From positions 434,001 through 498,000 of the forward strand of contig CAIYAP010000002.1 of the NCBI GenBank assembly GCA_903924205.1: DNA of 64,000 bases. The letters run 5' to 3'. Under the pieces are notes generated by a model, which was given only the letters and a program-made list of their open reading frames with translations, did no database searches and was not told where the DNA came from. Of this stretch, positions 17,437 to 26,197 are shown piece by piece. This stretch comes from an uncultured Actinomycetes bacterium (lineage in GTDB: Bacteria > Actinomycetota > Acidimicrobiia > Acidimicrobiales > RAAP-2). The position numbers and the translations under genes are program-made. The first letter of the stretch is position 1. Every line of letters starts with the position of its first letter.

Positions 17437-18726
17437 ATGAGCTTTCTCGCCCTCGCCCACCCGCTCGCTCAGTGGACATCGATCGAGGTGTACGGCGCGG
17501 CCGCCGGTATCGTTGTCGTGAGCTTCCTGCTGGGCATCGCCCTGTGGCGCCGTCGCGGCATGCGATCGGTGGCGCAACGCCTCGAAGCGCTCGGGCATCG
17601 ACTCGGTGACGGTCCGGAGCGTGACTCCGGCAAGGTCGAAGACATGCTGGCCTATCTCGAAGCCATGACCAGCGAAGCCTCGACCCAAGTCAACGAATCC
17701 TCCGCCGACGTCATCCGACTGCGCCGCTCTCTCGACGCTCTCCCTGTCGGACTCGTCCTCTGCGATGAGTCTGGCAACGTGATCTACCGAAACGCCCAGG
17801 CGGACGTTCTCATGACCAGTCGCTACGGCGACGCCATCGCCGCGCAAACGGTGACGGAGTTGCTGACCGAAGGGTGGCAACTCGGCGCCGCGGAGCGAAC
17901 CATCGACCTGTACGGACCACCGCGTCGCACCTTGACCGTACGTGCCGTCGTGATTAACGACACCATTCGTCCCCTCGGCGTGTTGGCGATGATTGAGGAC
18001 ATCTCGGAGCGCCGTCGCCTCGAGGACATTCGCCGTGACTTCATCGCCAACGTGTCGCATGAGTTGAAGACGCCGATGGGGGCCATGGGTCTGTTGGCGG
18101 AGACGTTGCAATTCGAACGTGACCCTCAGGTGGCACAGCGTCTCACGGAGCGGATTCACTCCGAAGCGTTCCGCGTGAATCGCATCATTGAAGACTTGCT
18201 CGACTTGTCGCGCATCGAAAGTGAAGGCTCGCCCACGCGCGAACCGGTGCCCGTCGAGCTCTTCATCGCCGAAGGTACTGATCGCATTCGCACCGCCGCC
18301 GACCAACGCAGTGTCCGCGTCGTCATTGGCAACATCCCCACCGGCATCGTCGTCCTGGGCGACCGACGCCAGCTGGTGAGCGCCATTCACGCCCTGGCGG
18401 AAAACGCGGTGACCTATTCGCCGGTGGGTGGCACGGTGACCGTGTCCGCCGAACGGCGCGAGGCCGACCACGTGAATTTCGAGTCCCCCTGGATTCGCAT
18501 TTCCGTCTCCGACCAAGGTGTGGGAATCCCCGCCAAGGATCTCGAGAGAATTTTTGAACGTTTTTACCGAGTTGACCCGGGCCGGGCCCGTCAAACGGGT
18601 GGAACCGGCCTCGGTCTCTCCATCGTTCGTCACGTGTCGCAAAACCACGGTGGCCTCGTGTCGGTCGCCTCTCGAGAGGGTGAAGGTTCGACCTTCAATC
18701 TCGACCTGCCGCTGAACCTCAATTAA
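17437..18726 (+). CDS. senX3: SenX3/PhoR-type sensor histidine kinase
   Basis: This is a 429-residue kinase with one N-terminal membrane helix (residues about 18-38), a PAS-like sensor around residues 100-190, and a HisKA domain with FIANVSHELKTP (phospho-histidine about residue 209). The ATPase domain has ENAVTYSP, DQGVGIP and GGTGLGLSI. One helix plus PAS is the SenX3 architecture, and the next gene encodes a RegX3-like regulator 20 nt downstream. The known pair responds to phosphate limitation. No pst genes are in this window, so the phosphate role is inferred from the family only. Confidence 0.88.
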   Translation: MSFLALAHPLAQWTSIEVYGAAAGIVVVSFLLGIALWRRRGMRSVAQRLEALGHRLGDGPERDSGKVEDMLAYLEAMTSEASTQVNESSADVIRLRRSLDALPVGLVLCDESGNVIYRNAQADVLMTSRYGDAIAAQTVTELLTEGWQLGAAERTIDLYGPPRRTLTVRAVVINDTIRPLGVLAMIEDISERRRLEDIRRDFIANVSHELKTPMGAMGLLAETLQFERDPQVAQRLTERIHSEAFRVNRIIEDLLDLSRIESEGSPTREPVPVELFIAEGTDRIRTAADQRSVRVVIGNIPTGIVVLGDRRQLVSAIHALAENAVTYSPVGGTVTVSAERREADHVNFESPWIRISVSDQGVGIPAKDLERIFERFYRVDPGRARQTGGTGLGLSIVRHVSQNHGGLVSVASREGEGSTFNLDLPLNLN

Positions 18727-18731
18727 TTGCC

Positions 18732-18737
18732 TACGAT
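18732..18737 (+). promoter_or_regulatory. Possible internal -10 box for regX3
   Basis: TACGAT lies 9 nt before the regX3 ATG, inside the senX3-regX3 gap. It could give an additional short transcript of the regulator. Confidence 0.3.
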
Positions 18738-18746
18738 GCGGGGGTC

Positions 18747-19454
18747 ATGAGCACCTCACCCACCGTTCTCGTTGTTGAAGATGAAGAGGCGTATGCCGAC
18801 GCGTTGACGATTGGTCTCGCGCGCGAGGGATTCACGGTCCTGTGGGCCCGCGATGGTCAAGAAGGTGTCGAGCTCTTTCAGCAAAATGATGTCGACGTCA
18901 TCTTGCTCGATCTCATGTTGCCCAAGATGTCGGGCTTTGATGTGTGTCGCAGCATTCGTGCCACGAGCTCCGTCCCCATCATCGTGGTCTCGGCGAAGGG
19001 CGAAGAAATCGACGCCGTCGTCATGCTCGAAATGGGTGCTGATGATTACGTCACCAAGCCCTATCGACTTCGCGAGTTGGTCGCCCGCATTCGCGCCGTG
19101 CAGCGTCGACGTGACTCTGGTTCATCGCAAACCGCCGAAGCGACGCAAGTGTTCGAGGTGGGTCCAGTACGCCTCGAGATTGAGACGCGTCGCTGCTTCG
19201 TTCGCGGCGAGGAAGTGAAGTTACGCAAGAAAGAGTTTGCGCTTCTCGAACTTCTTATCGAACACGCGGGTCGCGTGATGACGCGCGAAGTACTCATCGA
19301 GCAAGTGTGGGGTGCGGATTACTTTGGTGACACCAAGACTCTCGACGTGCACATCAAACGACTTCGAAATTTGCTGGAAACGGCACCCAAGGATCCGCTC
19401 ATCATCACGACGGTGCGAGGAATTGGCTACCGCTTTGAGACCTCCGCGGTCTAG
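18747..19454 (+). CDS. regX3: RegX3/OmpR-family response regulator
   Basis: The 235-residue protein has a receiver domain with VVEDEEAYADAL, the phospho-acceptor aspartate in ILLDLMLP (about residue 54) and VTKPY with the conserved lysine. A winged-helix DNA-binding domain follows, with RKKEFALLELL and VDVHIKRLR-type sequence (here LDVHIKRLRNLLE). This is the OmpR/PhoB layout and fits RegX3 as partner of the adjacent SenX3-like kinase. It would activate or repress genes after phosphorylation in the cytoplasm. Its stop codon directly abuts the stop of convergent serS with no spacer. Confidence 0.9.
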   Translation: MSTSPTVLVVEDEEAYADALTIGLAREGFTVLWARDGQEGVELFQQNDVDVILLDLMLPKMSGFDVCRSIRATSSVPIIVVSAKGEEIDAVVMLEMGADDYVTKPYRLRELVARIRAVQRRRDSGSSQTAEATQVFEVGPVRLEIETRRCFVRGEEVKLRKKEFALLELLIEHAGRVMTREVLIEQVWGADYFGDTKTLDVHIKRLRNLLETAPKDPLIITTVRGIGYRFETSAV

Positions 19455-20750
19455 TTAGCGAATGTCGCTCTGCCCGCCGAGGTAAGGGCGCAACACCTCA
19501 GGAATACGGATCGATCCGTCTTCTTGGCGGTTCACTTCCACCAAAGCCGCCCAGATGCGCGGCCACGCCAGCGCGGAACCATTCACGGTGTGCACAAAGG
19601 CGGTGGAGCCGTCGTCTTGGCGATAACGAACGTTCGCTCGTCGAGCTTGGTAATCACCGAACCAACTCACTGAGGACACTTCCAGCCACTTGTCCACGCC
19701 GGGGGCATACACCTCGAGGTCCACGGTGCGCTTAGCGCTCGTGCCGATGTCACCGGCACACAAGTTGAGGCGGCGATAAGTGAGGCCCAAGTGACGGAGC
19801 AAATTTTCGGCTCGCGCCAAGATATCCGCATGCGCGGCAGTGGCTTGCTCGGGGGTGCAGTACGCGAAGAGTTCAACCTTCTGAAACTCATGCACGCGAA
19901 GAAGACCCCGAGTATCTCGGCCCGCCGAACCCGCTTCACGTCGGAAGCATTGAGTGACCGTCGTTAGACGAATCGGGAGTTCATCGGTCGAGAGAATGTC
20001 ACCCCGGCGCATGGACGTGAGGGGCACTTCACCCGTCGGAATCAGCCACAAGTTGTCGCGTTCGATGGCGTACATGTCGTCGTGGCTTTTCGGCAGGTGA
20101 CCCGTGGACATCATGGTGTCGGTCAGCGCCACTGACGGTGGCGCGATTTCGACGTAGGCGTCACGGTGTTGGTCGAGTGCAAACGACGTCAAAGCGCGCT
20201 GTAAGCGCGCACCATCACCGCGGAAGGCGACGAACATCGAACCCGCCAGCTTGACGGCGGTCTCGATGTCCAGCAGTCCCAGCTCGCTGCCAATGTCCCA
20301 GTGGGCGACACGCTGGTGATCGCCATAGATGGGCTCGGCCGCCCCACCGTCACTACCCGGCCACCAACGAAAAGTTTCGACGTTGTCGTTCTCGTCGGCC
20401 CCGTCGGGGGTGTCGTCTGACGGCGTGTTCGGCACCATGAGATTGAGGCGTACGACGCTCTCACCGCGTTCATCGGCGACGGCGCGTGCCGCCGCCTCTC
20501 GATCGCCGAGTTCGCGGCTTTTGGCCATGAGTTCTTCGGCCACTACATCGTTCTTGGCTCGGCGTGCCTCGCCCACTTGACGTGAGAGTTCCTTGATCTC
20601 GGCACGCAAGGTCTCGGCATCCACCAACGCGGCGCGGTGGGCGACATCGGCGTCTCGTAATTCTTCGAGGGAACTCAGCGGGAATCCACGTCGAGCCAAT
20701 TGGCGAGCCAATTCGTCAAAATCGTTACGTACACGGCCGATGTCAATCAC
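19455..20750 (-). CDS. serS: Seryl-tRNA synthetase
   Basis: The track ORF starts at 20972, but residues 1-74 of that ORF are not SerRS. The GTG at 20750 (VIDIGRVRNDFDEL) gives a normal 431 residues and lies 7 nt after a TAGGCT -10 box. The N-terminal coiled-coil arm (LARRGFP onward, with RAEIKELSRQVGEARR) is followed by a class II synthetase core. This has motif 2 FRREAGSAGRDTRGLLRVHEF and a motif 3 region NGSALAWPRIWAALVE. The enzyme charges tRNA-Ser with serine. It is divergent from an ABC exporter, with both promoters within 45 bp. Confidence 0.95.
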   Translation of the reverse strand: MIDIGRVRNDFDELARQLARRGFPLSSLEELRDADVAHRAALVDAETLRAEIKELSRQVGEARRAKNDVVAEELMAKSRELGDREAAARAVADERGESVVRLNLMVPNTPSDDTPDGADENDNVETFRWWPGSDGGAAEPIYGDHQRVAHWDIGSELGLLDIETAVKLAGSMFVAFRGDGARLQRALTSFALDQHRDAYVEIAPPSVALTDTMMSTGHLPKSHDDMYAIERDNLWLIPTGEVPLTSMRRGDILSTDELPIRLTTVTQCFRREAGSAGRDTRGLLRVHEFQKVELFAYCTPEQATAAHADILARAENLLRHLGLTYRRLNLCAGDIGTSAKRTVDLEVYAPGVDKWLEVSSVSWFGDYQARRANVRYRQDDGSTAFVHTVNGSALAWPRIWAALVEVNRQEDGSIRIPEVLRPYLGGQSDIR

Positions 20751-20757
20751 GCGCGTC

Positions 20758-20787
20758 AGCCTACCGAGGCCGTATGGGCGGTACCGT
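20758..20787. promoter_or_regulatory. Divergent -10 boxes of serS and the ABC exporter
   Basis: On the minus strand TAGGCT (20758-20763) ends 7 nt before the serS GTG. On the plus strand TACCGT (20782-20787) ends 6 nt before the ABC gene GTG. Both transcripts should be leaderless, and their promoters overlap back to back. Confidence 0.5.
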
Positions 20788-20793
20788 GGGAAT

Positions 20794-21675
20794 GTGAGTG
20801 TGGCCGGCCGAGTTGAGCATCTTCGTGTGGATTTTGGGTCGACGACCGCTGTGCACGATGTCTCATTCGAACTGCGTTTCGGAGAGGTTCTCACGATCGT
20901 GGGACCCAATGGTGCGGGCAAGACCACATCGCTCACTACCCTCCTGGGTTTTCGTCGGCCCACCGCGGGCATGGTCGAACTTCACGGACTCAACCCCGTG
21001 GCCCATCTTCCTCAGGTCACGGCACTCACCGGCGCCATGTTGCAAGACGGCGGAGTGTGGGCCCCCATGACGCCCGCTCAGGTCATTTCGCTCACCGCGT
21101 CGTATTACCGCCACCCACGCAGCGGGGCAGATCTCATAGATCGTCTGGCTCTCGGGTCGGTAGCGAACACCCCCTGGCGGCGCCTATCGGGAGGGGAAAA
21201 GCAGCGCACCTTGCTGGCCCTCGCCCTCGTGGGTCAGCCACGCGTATTGATTTTGGATGAACCCACCAGTGGCGTCGACCCAGAGGGTCGAGACGTCATC
21301 AGGGAACTCATTCGTGAAGAAAAGGCTCTCGGGCGCGCCATTGTCCTCACGACGCACGAACTGGATGAAGCCGAACGGGTGGCCGATCAGGTCTGCGTCG
21401 TGTCTCACGGTCGGACCATCTTGGCGGGACGACTGAGCGAACTCACGCGCTCGACGGACGTGATTATCCAGACCGACCATGACTTATCAACGTGTGGTCA
21501 ACCACCCGTCGGTGGTCACATCAACGGCCGCACCTTGCGGGGACCTGGACACGACGCTGACTTTTTGGCGCGCGCCACCGCGTGGCTCGCCAGCCTTCAG
21601 ATCAACGTGACGTCCATTTCATCCAGCCACAGCCTTGAGAGTGTGTATCGGCAAGCGGTGGATGGCGACTCATGA
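20794..21675 (+). CDS. ABC transporter ATP-binding protein (ABC-2 type exporter)
   Basis: The start is the GTG at 20794 (VSVAGRVEHLRVDFG), not the track start at 20593, whose first 67 codons are antisense to serS. The 293-residue ATPase has Walker A GPNGAGKTT, signature RRLSGGEKQRTLLALAL, and Walker B VLILDEPTSGVDPEG with the switch histidine in LTTHELDEAERV. It would energise export through the permease encoded next, whose ATG overlaps this stop as ATGA. The substrate is unknown; similar pairs often export drugs or lipids. The C-terminal 70 residues form the usual variable domain. Confidence 0.92.
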   Translation: MSVAGRVEHLRVDFGSTTAVHDVSFELRFGEVLTIVGPNGAGKTTSLTTLLGFRRPTAGMVELHGLNPVAHLPQVTALTGAMLQDGGVWAPMTPAQVISLTASYYRHPRSGADLIDRLALGSVANTPWRRLSGGEKQRTLLALALVGQPRVLILDEPTSGVDPEGRDVIRELIREEKALGRAIVLTTHELDEAERVADQVCVVSHGRTILAGRLSELTRSTDVIIQTDHDLSTCGQPPVGGHINGRTLRGPGHDADFLARATAWLASLQINVTSISSSHSLESVYRQAVDGDS

Positions 21676-22403
21676 TGAAAACTCTCATTGCTCAATCCGC
21701 GGCCGAAATTCGCATGACGCTTCGCCGTGGCGAGACGCTTCTTCTTACCGTCTTGATACCACTCGGCCTGCTCGTCTTTTTCACCGAGGTGGCAGTTATC
21801 GCCACTCCCGATGCGCGGCGAATTGACTTCTTGACACCGGGCATCATGTCGCTCGCGGTGCTGTCAACATCACTGGTCGCTCTCTCGATTTCCACGGGAT
21901 TCGAACGCTCCTACGGGGTCTTGAAGCGCCTTCGAACCACCCCACTTCCCATGCGCACCTTCATCACGGCCAAGATCGTGTCGATTGTGGTGACGGAATT
22001 AATCCAGATTGTGGCGATTGTGACGGTGGCGGTGTTGCTGGGATGGAACCCACACACCTCGGCGTCGTCCCTCGCGCTCATCGTGCTCGCACTACTGCTC
22101 GCGAGTGCGGCCTGTGCCGGCATCGGACTTTTTCTCGCGGGACGCCTCGCGGCGGAAATAAACCTCGCCGCCGCGAACGGGCTGTATCTCATACTCCTGT
22201 TGAGCTCGGGCATGGTCATTCCCACCACGTCACTACCTGGACCCTTCAGCGCACTGTCACATCTCATTCCCAGCGGCGCGCTGTCGGACATCTTGCACCG
22301 GGCCACGACGGGCCGGTCGCTTACCGTGATCGACCTGGTCAGCCTGAGCGTGTGGGCTATCGCCGCGCCCCTCTTGGCCGTGCGAACCTTTCGCGTTGAC
22401 TAA
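21672..22403 (+). CDS. ABC-2 type exporter permease
   Basis: This is a 243-residue membrane protein with about six hydrophobic segments, the standard size for an ABC-2 permease. The central stretch SISTGFERSYGVLKRLRTTPLPMRTF contains the GVLKRLRTTPL motif seen in many drug-type ABC-2 permeases. It overlaps the ATPase gene upstream, so the two make one exporter. The stop codon is 3 nt from the stop of the convergent membrane gene. The exported compound is not predictable from sequence. Confidence 0.9.
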   Translation: MMKTLIAQSAAEIRMTLRRGETLLLTVLIPLGLLVFFTEVAVIATPDARRIDFLTPGIMSLAVLSTSLVALSISTGFERSYGVLKRLRTTPLPMRTFITAKIVSIVVTELIQIVAIVTVAVLLGWNPHTSASSLALIVLALLLASAACAGIGLFLAGRLAAEINLAAANGLYLILLLSSGMVIPTTSLPGPFSALSHLIPSGALSDILHRATTGRSLTVIDLVSLSVWAIAAPLLAVRTFRVD

Positions 22404-22406
22404 CCC

Positions 22407-23423
22407 TCAGGGGTAGTAGTCGGGCATATCCCCGAGAAACAGCGCCCCATCGCCAACGGAAAGCTCCCGCTGCACCCATGTCATGGCGAGGCGCGTGGAG
22501 TCGAATCGGCGAGTCTTCACGCCGTAGCCGGCCGTCAGCGCCTCCGCGTTGCTTCGACCCACGACGACGAGTTCGAACTCATGCTCGCTAATCGCGATAC
22601 CCAGGCGGTAGTTGTCGACGGCTTGGTCCTTCCCTCGTCCTACCAGTCCGCCAGTAATGACGAGGCGACGTCCCGACAGCTCGCCAGCGCGAAATCCACC
22701 CAGGGTCTCACGGACGTGATCGTCGGTCATCGTCTGGCGGTCCGTGACGATGGTGGCGCCTCGCGATGACCGACCGATTCGAATCGGTGGCTCGGGACAT
22801 TCGTGAGGTTTCACGCGTGGCCTCACCATCGCACTGGCGAGGGACATCGTGAGGGGCACCGCCAGCACGACGATGGCGGCCGCCACCAGAGGTGACGCTG
22901 CCCACGTCGCGATGCCGAGAAGACCGGAGAACGCCGCACTGAGCGCAATGAGAAGGAGGGCCGTGTGATCGTGTCGAAGTGGCCGTGGTCGCCGGCGGAG
23001 GGGGAAACCCCAGGGGAAGATCAGGGCGTAACTCACCGCCAGGAGATAAATCACCACGGGAGTACGCCCCACGATCGCGGTCGCCATCACTAGGCCCACG
23101 ACGAGTGTTAATGAAATGGGTTTCTTAGTAAATCTCCGGTCTGAATGGTCGTAGGAGTGCGCGTGGCCCGCCCGGTTCTCGTAGATCCGTCCGGCGACGC
23201 GAAAAGGAGACTCGAGGAGCCGTGACGGCATGCCCGAACTCGTTTCCACCGCCGTGGCCGACGCCGAGGCCGGAAATGCCCACTGTCGGTAGATACTCAT
23301 AATTGCAAACGGCCGACATCGCTCGCCTTGAGCCACTCGCGACCAACGCAAAACCTGTAAAAGCCACGCTATCAGGGAAAATGCTAGAAAGAGGACCCAG
23401 ATGGTGGCGGAGGAGTGATCCAT
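22407..23423 (-). CDS. Membrane protein with an orphan MurF-type C-terminal domain
   Basis: This 338-residue protein has an N-terminal helix (residues 7-25) and four hydrophobic segments around residues 105-195. The cytoplasmic C-terminus resembles the third domain of MurF (glutamate-ligase C domain). Its segments GRRLVITGGLVGRGKDQ, FELVVVGRSNAEAL and ELSVGDGALFLGDMPDYYP align in order with the MurF pattern GRRIAVLGDMLELG, a middle VG strand, and GDVVLVKGS. The MurF ATP-binding core (GTNGKT) is absent. It may be a derived ligase relative or an internal-deletion product. Function is unknown; a role in peptidoglycan metabolism is only inferred. It starts with ATG and has no obvious operon partner. 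Confidence 0.6.
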   Translation of the reverse strand: MDHSSATIWVLFLAFSLIAWLLQVLRWSRVAQGERCRPFAIMSIYRQWAFPASASATAVETSSGMPSRLLESPFRVAGRIYENRAGHAHSYDHSDRRFTKKPISLTLVVGLVMATAIVGRTPVVIYLLAVSYALIFPWGFPLRRRPRPLRHDHTALLLIALSAAFSGLLGIATWAASPLVAAAIVVLAVPLTMSLASAMVRPRVKPHECPEPPIRIGRSSRGATIVTDRQTMTDDHVRETLGGFRAGELSGRRLVITGGLVGRGKDQAVDNYRLGIAISEHEFELVVVGRSNAEALTAGYGVKTRRFDSTRLAMTWVQRELSVGDGALFLGDMPDYYP

Positions 23424-23625
23424 GGTGCCGTTAGTTCTCCATTTTTATCGAATAATTGAGAAAAATCTAGGAAGTCGTCGCAGTATGGCCACGGGACTGT
23501 TGCGTTGATTGCCACAGCCTATGGCACGACCGTGGGGCCACATCTAGCTATCGGAGAGGATCGGCAGTGGCACCAATGTTCACGTGGTCGCAACACTCAC
23601 TTCGAATCTCGTGAATGGCCACTGC
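23424..23625. other. Intergenic region upstream of the opp operon
   Basis: About 200 bp without a credible gene. It contains AT-rich patches near 23440-23475 and leads into the oppB promoter. I see no terminator or riboswitch. Confidence 0.5.
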
Positions 23626-23631
23626 TAGAGT
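23626..23631 (+). promoter_or_regulatory. -10 box for oppB
   Basis: TAGAGT ends 7 nt before the second ATG (23639), favouring that start over the one at 23636 and the track start at 23615. Confidence 0.5.
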
Positions 23632-23638
23632 ACCCATG

Positions 23639-24622
23639 ATGATTGGTTACTTCTTCCGCCGAATCCTGCAGGGCATCTTAGTGTTGATTGGAGTGTCATT
23701 TATGACGTTCCTCTTGCCGTCGCTCATGGGGGGAAATATCGCTCGATTCGTTCTTGGCCCTCACGCCACGCCACAAGCTCTCAAGGAATTTCTGCACTCC
23801 CACGGTTTAGATTTGCCGTTTTATTTGCAGTATTACCACTACATGTTGAACCTTTTCCACGGTAACTTGGGCTTTTCGACGAACCCAGGAACCCTTGACG
23901 TGTCGGTCTGGACGGTCATCTACCCCTACCTGCCACGCACGCTGTGGTTGGTTATTATTTCGCTCCTCTTCTCAACGGTCATTTCTGTCGTTATTGGACT
24001 TTTCCAAGGAATTAAGCGCAATTCCTTCTTCGACCACTCGATGACCTTTTTGATCTTCCTGCTGTACTCGTTCCCCGCATTCCTTTTCTCACTGGTAACC
24101 ATCATCGTCTTCTCGCTGACATTGCACTGGTTCCCGCCGTCCATTGATCAACCGACCGCGAACGGCTTTTTCTCGCCGCTCGTGCAGATGTGGAACTACC
24201 CCGGTCAATTTGTCTTGCCACTGGCGACATTGACCGTCCTCGGCATTGGCGGACTTACCCGATTCATGCGTGGTTCCATCTTGGAAACCATGGTGCAGGA
24301 CTACGTCCGTACCGCCCGCGCCAAGGGGTGTTCACCGAACCGGGTGTTGTTCCGCCACGCATTTCGTAACGCGGTTCTTCCCGTCATCACCATTTTGGGC
24401 CTTTCCCTCCCCGCCTTGTTTGGTGGTGCACTCATCACGGAGCGCATCTTTAACTACCCCGGAATGGGTCAGTTGACGGTGGCATCCACCAACGTTCGCG
24501 ACGTCCCCGTCGTGATGGGTCTGACCCTGATGGTGACCGTGGCCACCGTGCTCGGAAACCTCTTCGCCGACCTGGGCATCGCCATTGCCGACCCTCGTAT
24601 CCGACTGACCGGAAAGCGATAA
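23639..24622 (+). CDS. oppB: Peptide ABC transporter permease OppB/DppB
   Basis: This is a 327-residue inner-membrane permease with an N-terminal MIGYFFRRILQGILVLIGVSF helix typical of OppB, five further helices, and the EAA-loop region DYVRTARAKGCSPNRVLFRHAFRNAVLPV that docks the ATPase. It imports oligopeptides or other substrates together with OppC and OppDF. The ATG at 23639 lies 7 nt after TAGAGT. oppC follows after 2 nt, so both are in one transcript. The ligand is unknown because the cognate oppA family has many specificities. Confidence 0.93.
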   Translation: MIGYFFRRILQGILVLIGVSFMTFLLPSLMGGNIARFVLGPHATPQALKEFLHSHGLDLPFYLQYYHYMLNLFHGNLGFSTNPGTLDVSVWTVIYPYLPRTLWLVIISLLFSTVISVVIGLFQGIKRNSFFDHSMTFLIFLLYSFPAFLFSLVTIIVFSLTLHWFPPSIDQPTANGFFSPLVQMWNYPGQFVLPLATLTVLGIGGLTRFMRGSILETMVQDYVRTARAKGCSPNRVLFRHAFRNAVLPVITILGLSLPALFGGALITERIFNYPGMGQLTVASTNVRDVPVVMGLTLMVTVATVLGNLFADLGIAIADPRIRLTGKR

Positions 24623-24624
24623 AC

Positions 24625-25599
24625 ATGACTTTTCCTACCGATTGGGAAGCCGAGAAGATGGCTGTTTTGGACAATCAGCCCGGTCATGAGGCCGCTCTCG
24701 ATGCCCTGCATCAGGCCGCCAATGCCGCGGGTGATGTTCATGGCACGGAGCGCATGTGGCAGCAAATGTTGCGTTTGTTTGTCAGCAACAAGCTCGCCGT
24801 GGCGTCCTTGGTCTACGTGATCGCCGTAGTGTTGTTTTGCTTCGTGGGCCCGTTCTTTTATCACTCCAACCAGACCGACGCGAGTGCCTCCATATTCCAT
24901 GTGAACTTGCCCCCGCAAAAGGGATTCCCCTTGGGCACCGACTACATGGGTTTTGACATCCTCGGTCGCTTGATGTTTGCTGGTCAGTCGTCGCTCGAAC
25001 TGGGCTTCCTCGCGGCCATCATTTCCCTCGTCGTCGGTGTGGGATACGGCGTGTTCTCCGGATACGTCGGTGGATGGATCGACTCTCTGCTCATGCGTTT
25101 TGTCGACGTCATGCTGTCCATCCCTGGCCTCTTCCTCTTGCTCGCCACCATCTCACTGTTTGGTCGCTCTAAGGTTCTCCTGATTTTGGTACTGGGCCTT
25201 ACCGGTTGGTTTGGTGACGCACGACTCTTGCGTGGTGAAGCCATTGCTCTTCGCGACCGTGAATTCGCCCAAGCCGTTCGCGCCATGGGTGGTGGTTCGG
25301 GACGAATCATCTGGCGTCACATTTTGCCGAACACGGTCAGCACCATGATGACGGTGTCAACCTTCGCGTTGGCGGGTTCCATCTTGGCCCTGACCTCATT
25401 GGGCTTCCTGGGACTAGGAATTCCGCTGCCGGAAACTGACTGGGGTACGATGATTCAGTTCGGCTCCGACAACTTCCAAATTGGTTGCTGGTGGCAGGTC
25501 TACCCCGTGTGCGGCCTCTTCCTCGTGCTCATCATCTCCTTCAACTACATCGGTGATGCCATGCGCGACATGTTCGAAGTCCGACTTCGCGAGCGTTAA
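24625..25599 (+). CDS. oppC: Peptide ABC transporter permease OppC/DppC
   Basis: This is a 324-residue permease of the OppC class. A cytoplasmic lead of about 50 residues precedes the first helix (LAVASLVYVIAVVLFCFVG). The sequence LGTDYMGFDILGRLM follows, which is the conserved OppC DxxGRD-like motif in altered form. The ATPase-docking loop is REFAQAVRAMGGGSGRIIWRHILPN. It pairs with OppB to form the channel and is 2 nt downstream of it. The next gene is an unusual membrane-anchored protein rather than the ATPase, which comes after it. Confidence 0.93.
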   Translation: MTFPTDWEAEKMAVLDNQPGHEAALDALHQAANAAGDVHGTERMWQQMLRLFVSNKLAVASLVYVIAVVLFCFVGPFFYHSNQTDASASIFHVNLPPQKGFPLGTDYMGFDILGRLMFAGQSSLELGFLAAIISLVVGVGYGVFSGYVGGWIDSLLMRFVDVMLSIPGLFLLLATISLFGRSKVLLILVLGLTGWFGDARLLRGEAIALRDREFAQAVRAMGGGSGRIIWRHILPNTVSTMMTVSTFALAGSILALTSLGFLGLGIPLPETDWGTMIQFGSDNFQIGCWWQVYPVCGLFLVLIISFNYIGDAMRDMFEVRLRER

Positions 25600-25626
25600 A
25601 CGCTCGTCGACCTTCGGTCCATATTT

Positions 25627-26136
25627 ATGACAGACATCACTGACGCACCCACCAAGACCTGGCGCAACTATCTCAAGCCAGTCTCGATTCTGCTCCTCTC
25701 GGCGGTTCTCGCCGGCGGGGCGGTCTACGGGATCAAGCTGTCGTTGCGCACCGCTCCGACGACCACCGCCAACACGGTCCAGGCGGCACGCGCCCAGGTC
25801 GTGGCGATGTCAAAGATCACGAATGATGCCGCACTGGCATTTGGGGCCACCGTTAAGTCGTGCCACGCCAATATCACTTGCGTGAACAATGCGGCAAACG
25901 TCGCCCTGTCCGCACAGGGTGAAGCGGCAGGCATGGTGACGCTCGACATCTACCCCGACGCCGCGCGGGGAATCCTGCAGAACATGCTGGATGACTACGT
26001 GGCGCTGCAGAAGACCTACTTGAAGGTGGCGGAGTCCACCTCCATGAAGGACGCTTACAAGCAGATACTCCCGTGGCCGGGTGAAGTGGCGTACTCCAAA
26101 TTGCACACGAAAGACGTTCTCGACGCACTGAAGTAG
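25627..26136 (+). CDS. Membrane-anchored protein of unknown function within the opp operon
   Basis: This 169-residue protein has one N-terminal membrane helix (LKPVSILLLSAVLAGGAVYGI, residues about 17-37) and an extracytoplasmic domain with two cysteines (KSCHANITCVNN) that could form a disulfide. The domain is mostly helical, with a repeated alanine-rich pattern. It is not one I recognise. The gene lies 27 nt after oppC and 61 nt before oppDF on the same strand, so it is probably expressed with the importer. It might assist substrate binding or transporter stability, but that is speculation from position. Confidence 0.75.
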   Translation: MTDITDAPTKTWRNYLKPVSILLLSAVLAGGAVYGIKLSLRTAPTTTANTVQAARAQVVAMSKITNDAALAFGATVKSCHANITCVNNAANVALSAQGEAAGMVTLDIYPDAARGILQNMLDDYVALQKTYLKVAESTSMKDAYKQILPWPGEVAYSKLHTKDVLDALK

Positions 26137-26184
26137 GGCACCGTGTCCGCCTCGGTCACCCGGGGAATCATTAATACAGAAGGG

Positions 26185-26190
26185 TATAAT
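26185..26190 (+). promoter_or_regulatory. Consensus -10 box for oppDF
   Basis: TATAAT, a perfect consensus, ends 7 nt before the GTG at 26198. oppDF therefore seems to have its own leaderless transcript within the opp locus. Confidence 0.6.
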
Positions 26191-26197
26191 TTCCACC

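Noticed and set aside
17407-18648. 413-residue ORF antisense to senX3
   Set aside because: It is a codon-bias shadow; the plus strand encodes a full histidine kinase.
20751-20972. Upstream 74-codon extension of serS
   Set aside because: It is antisense to the ABC ATPase gene and lacks SerRS similarity; the leaderless GTG explains the start.
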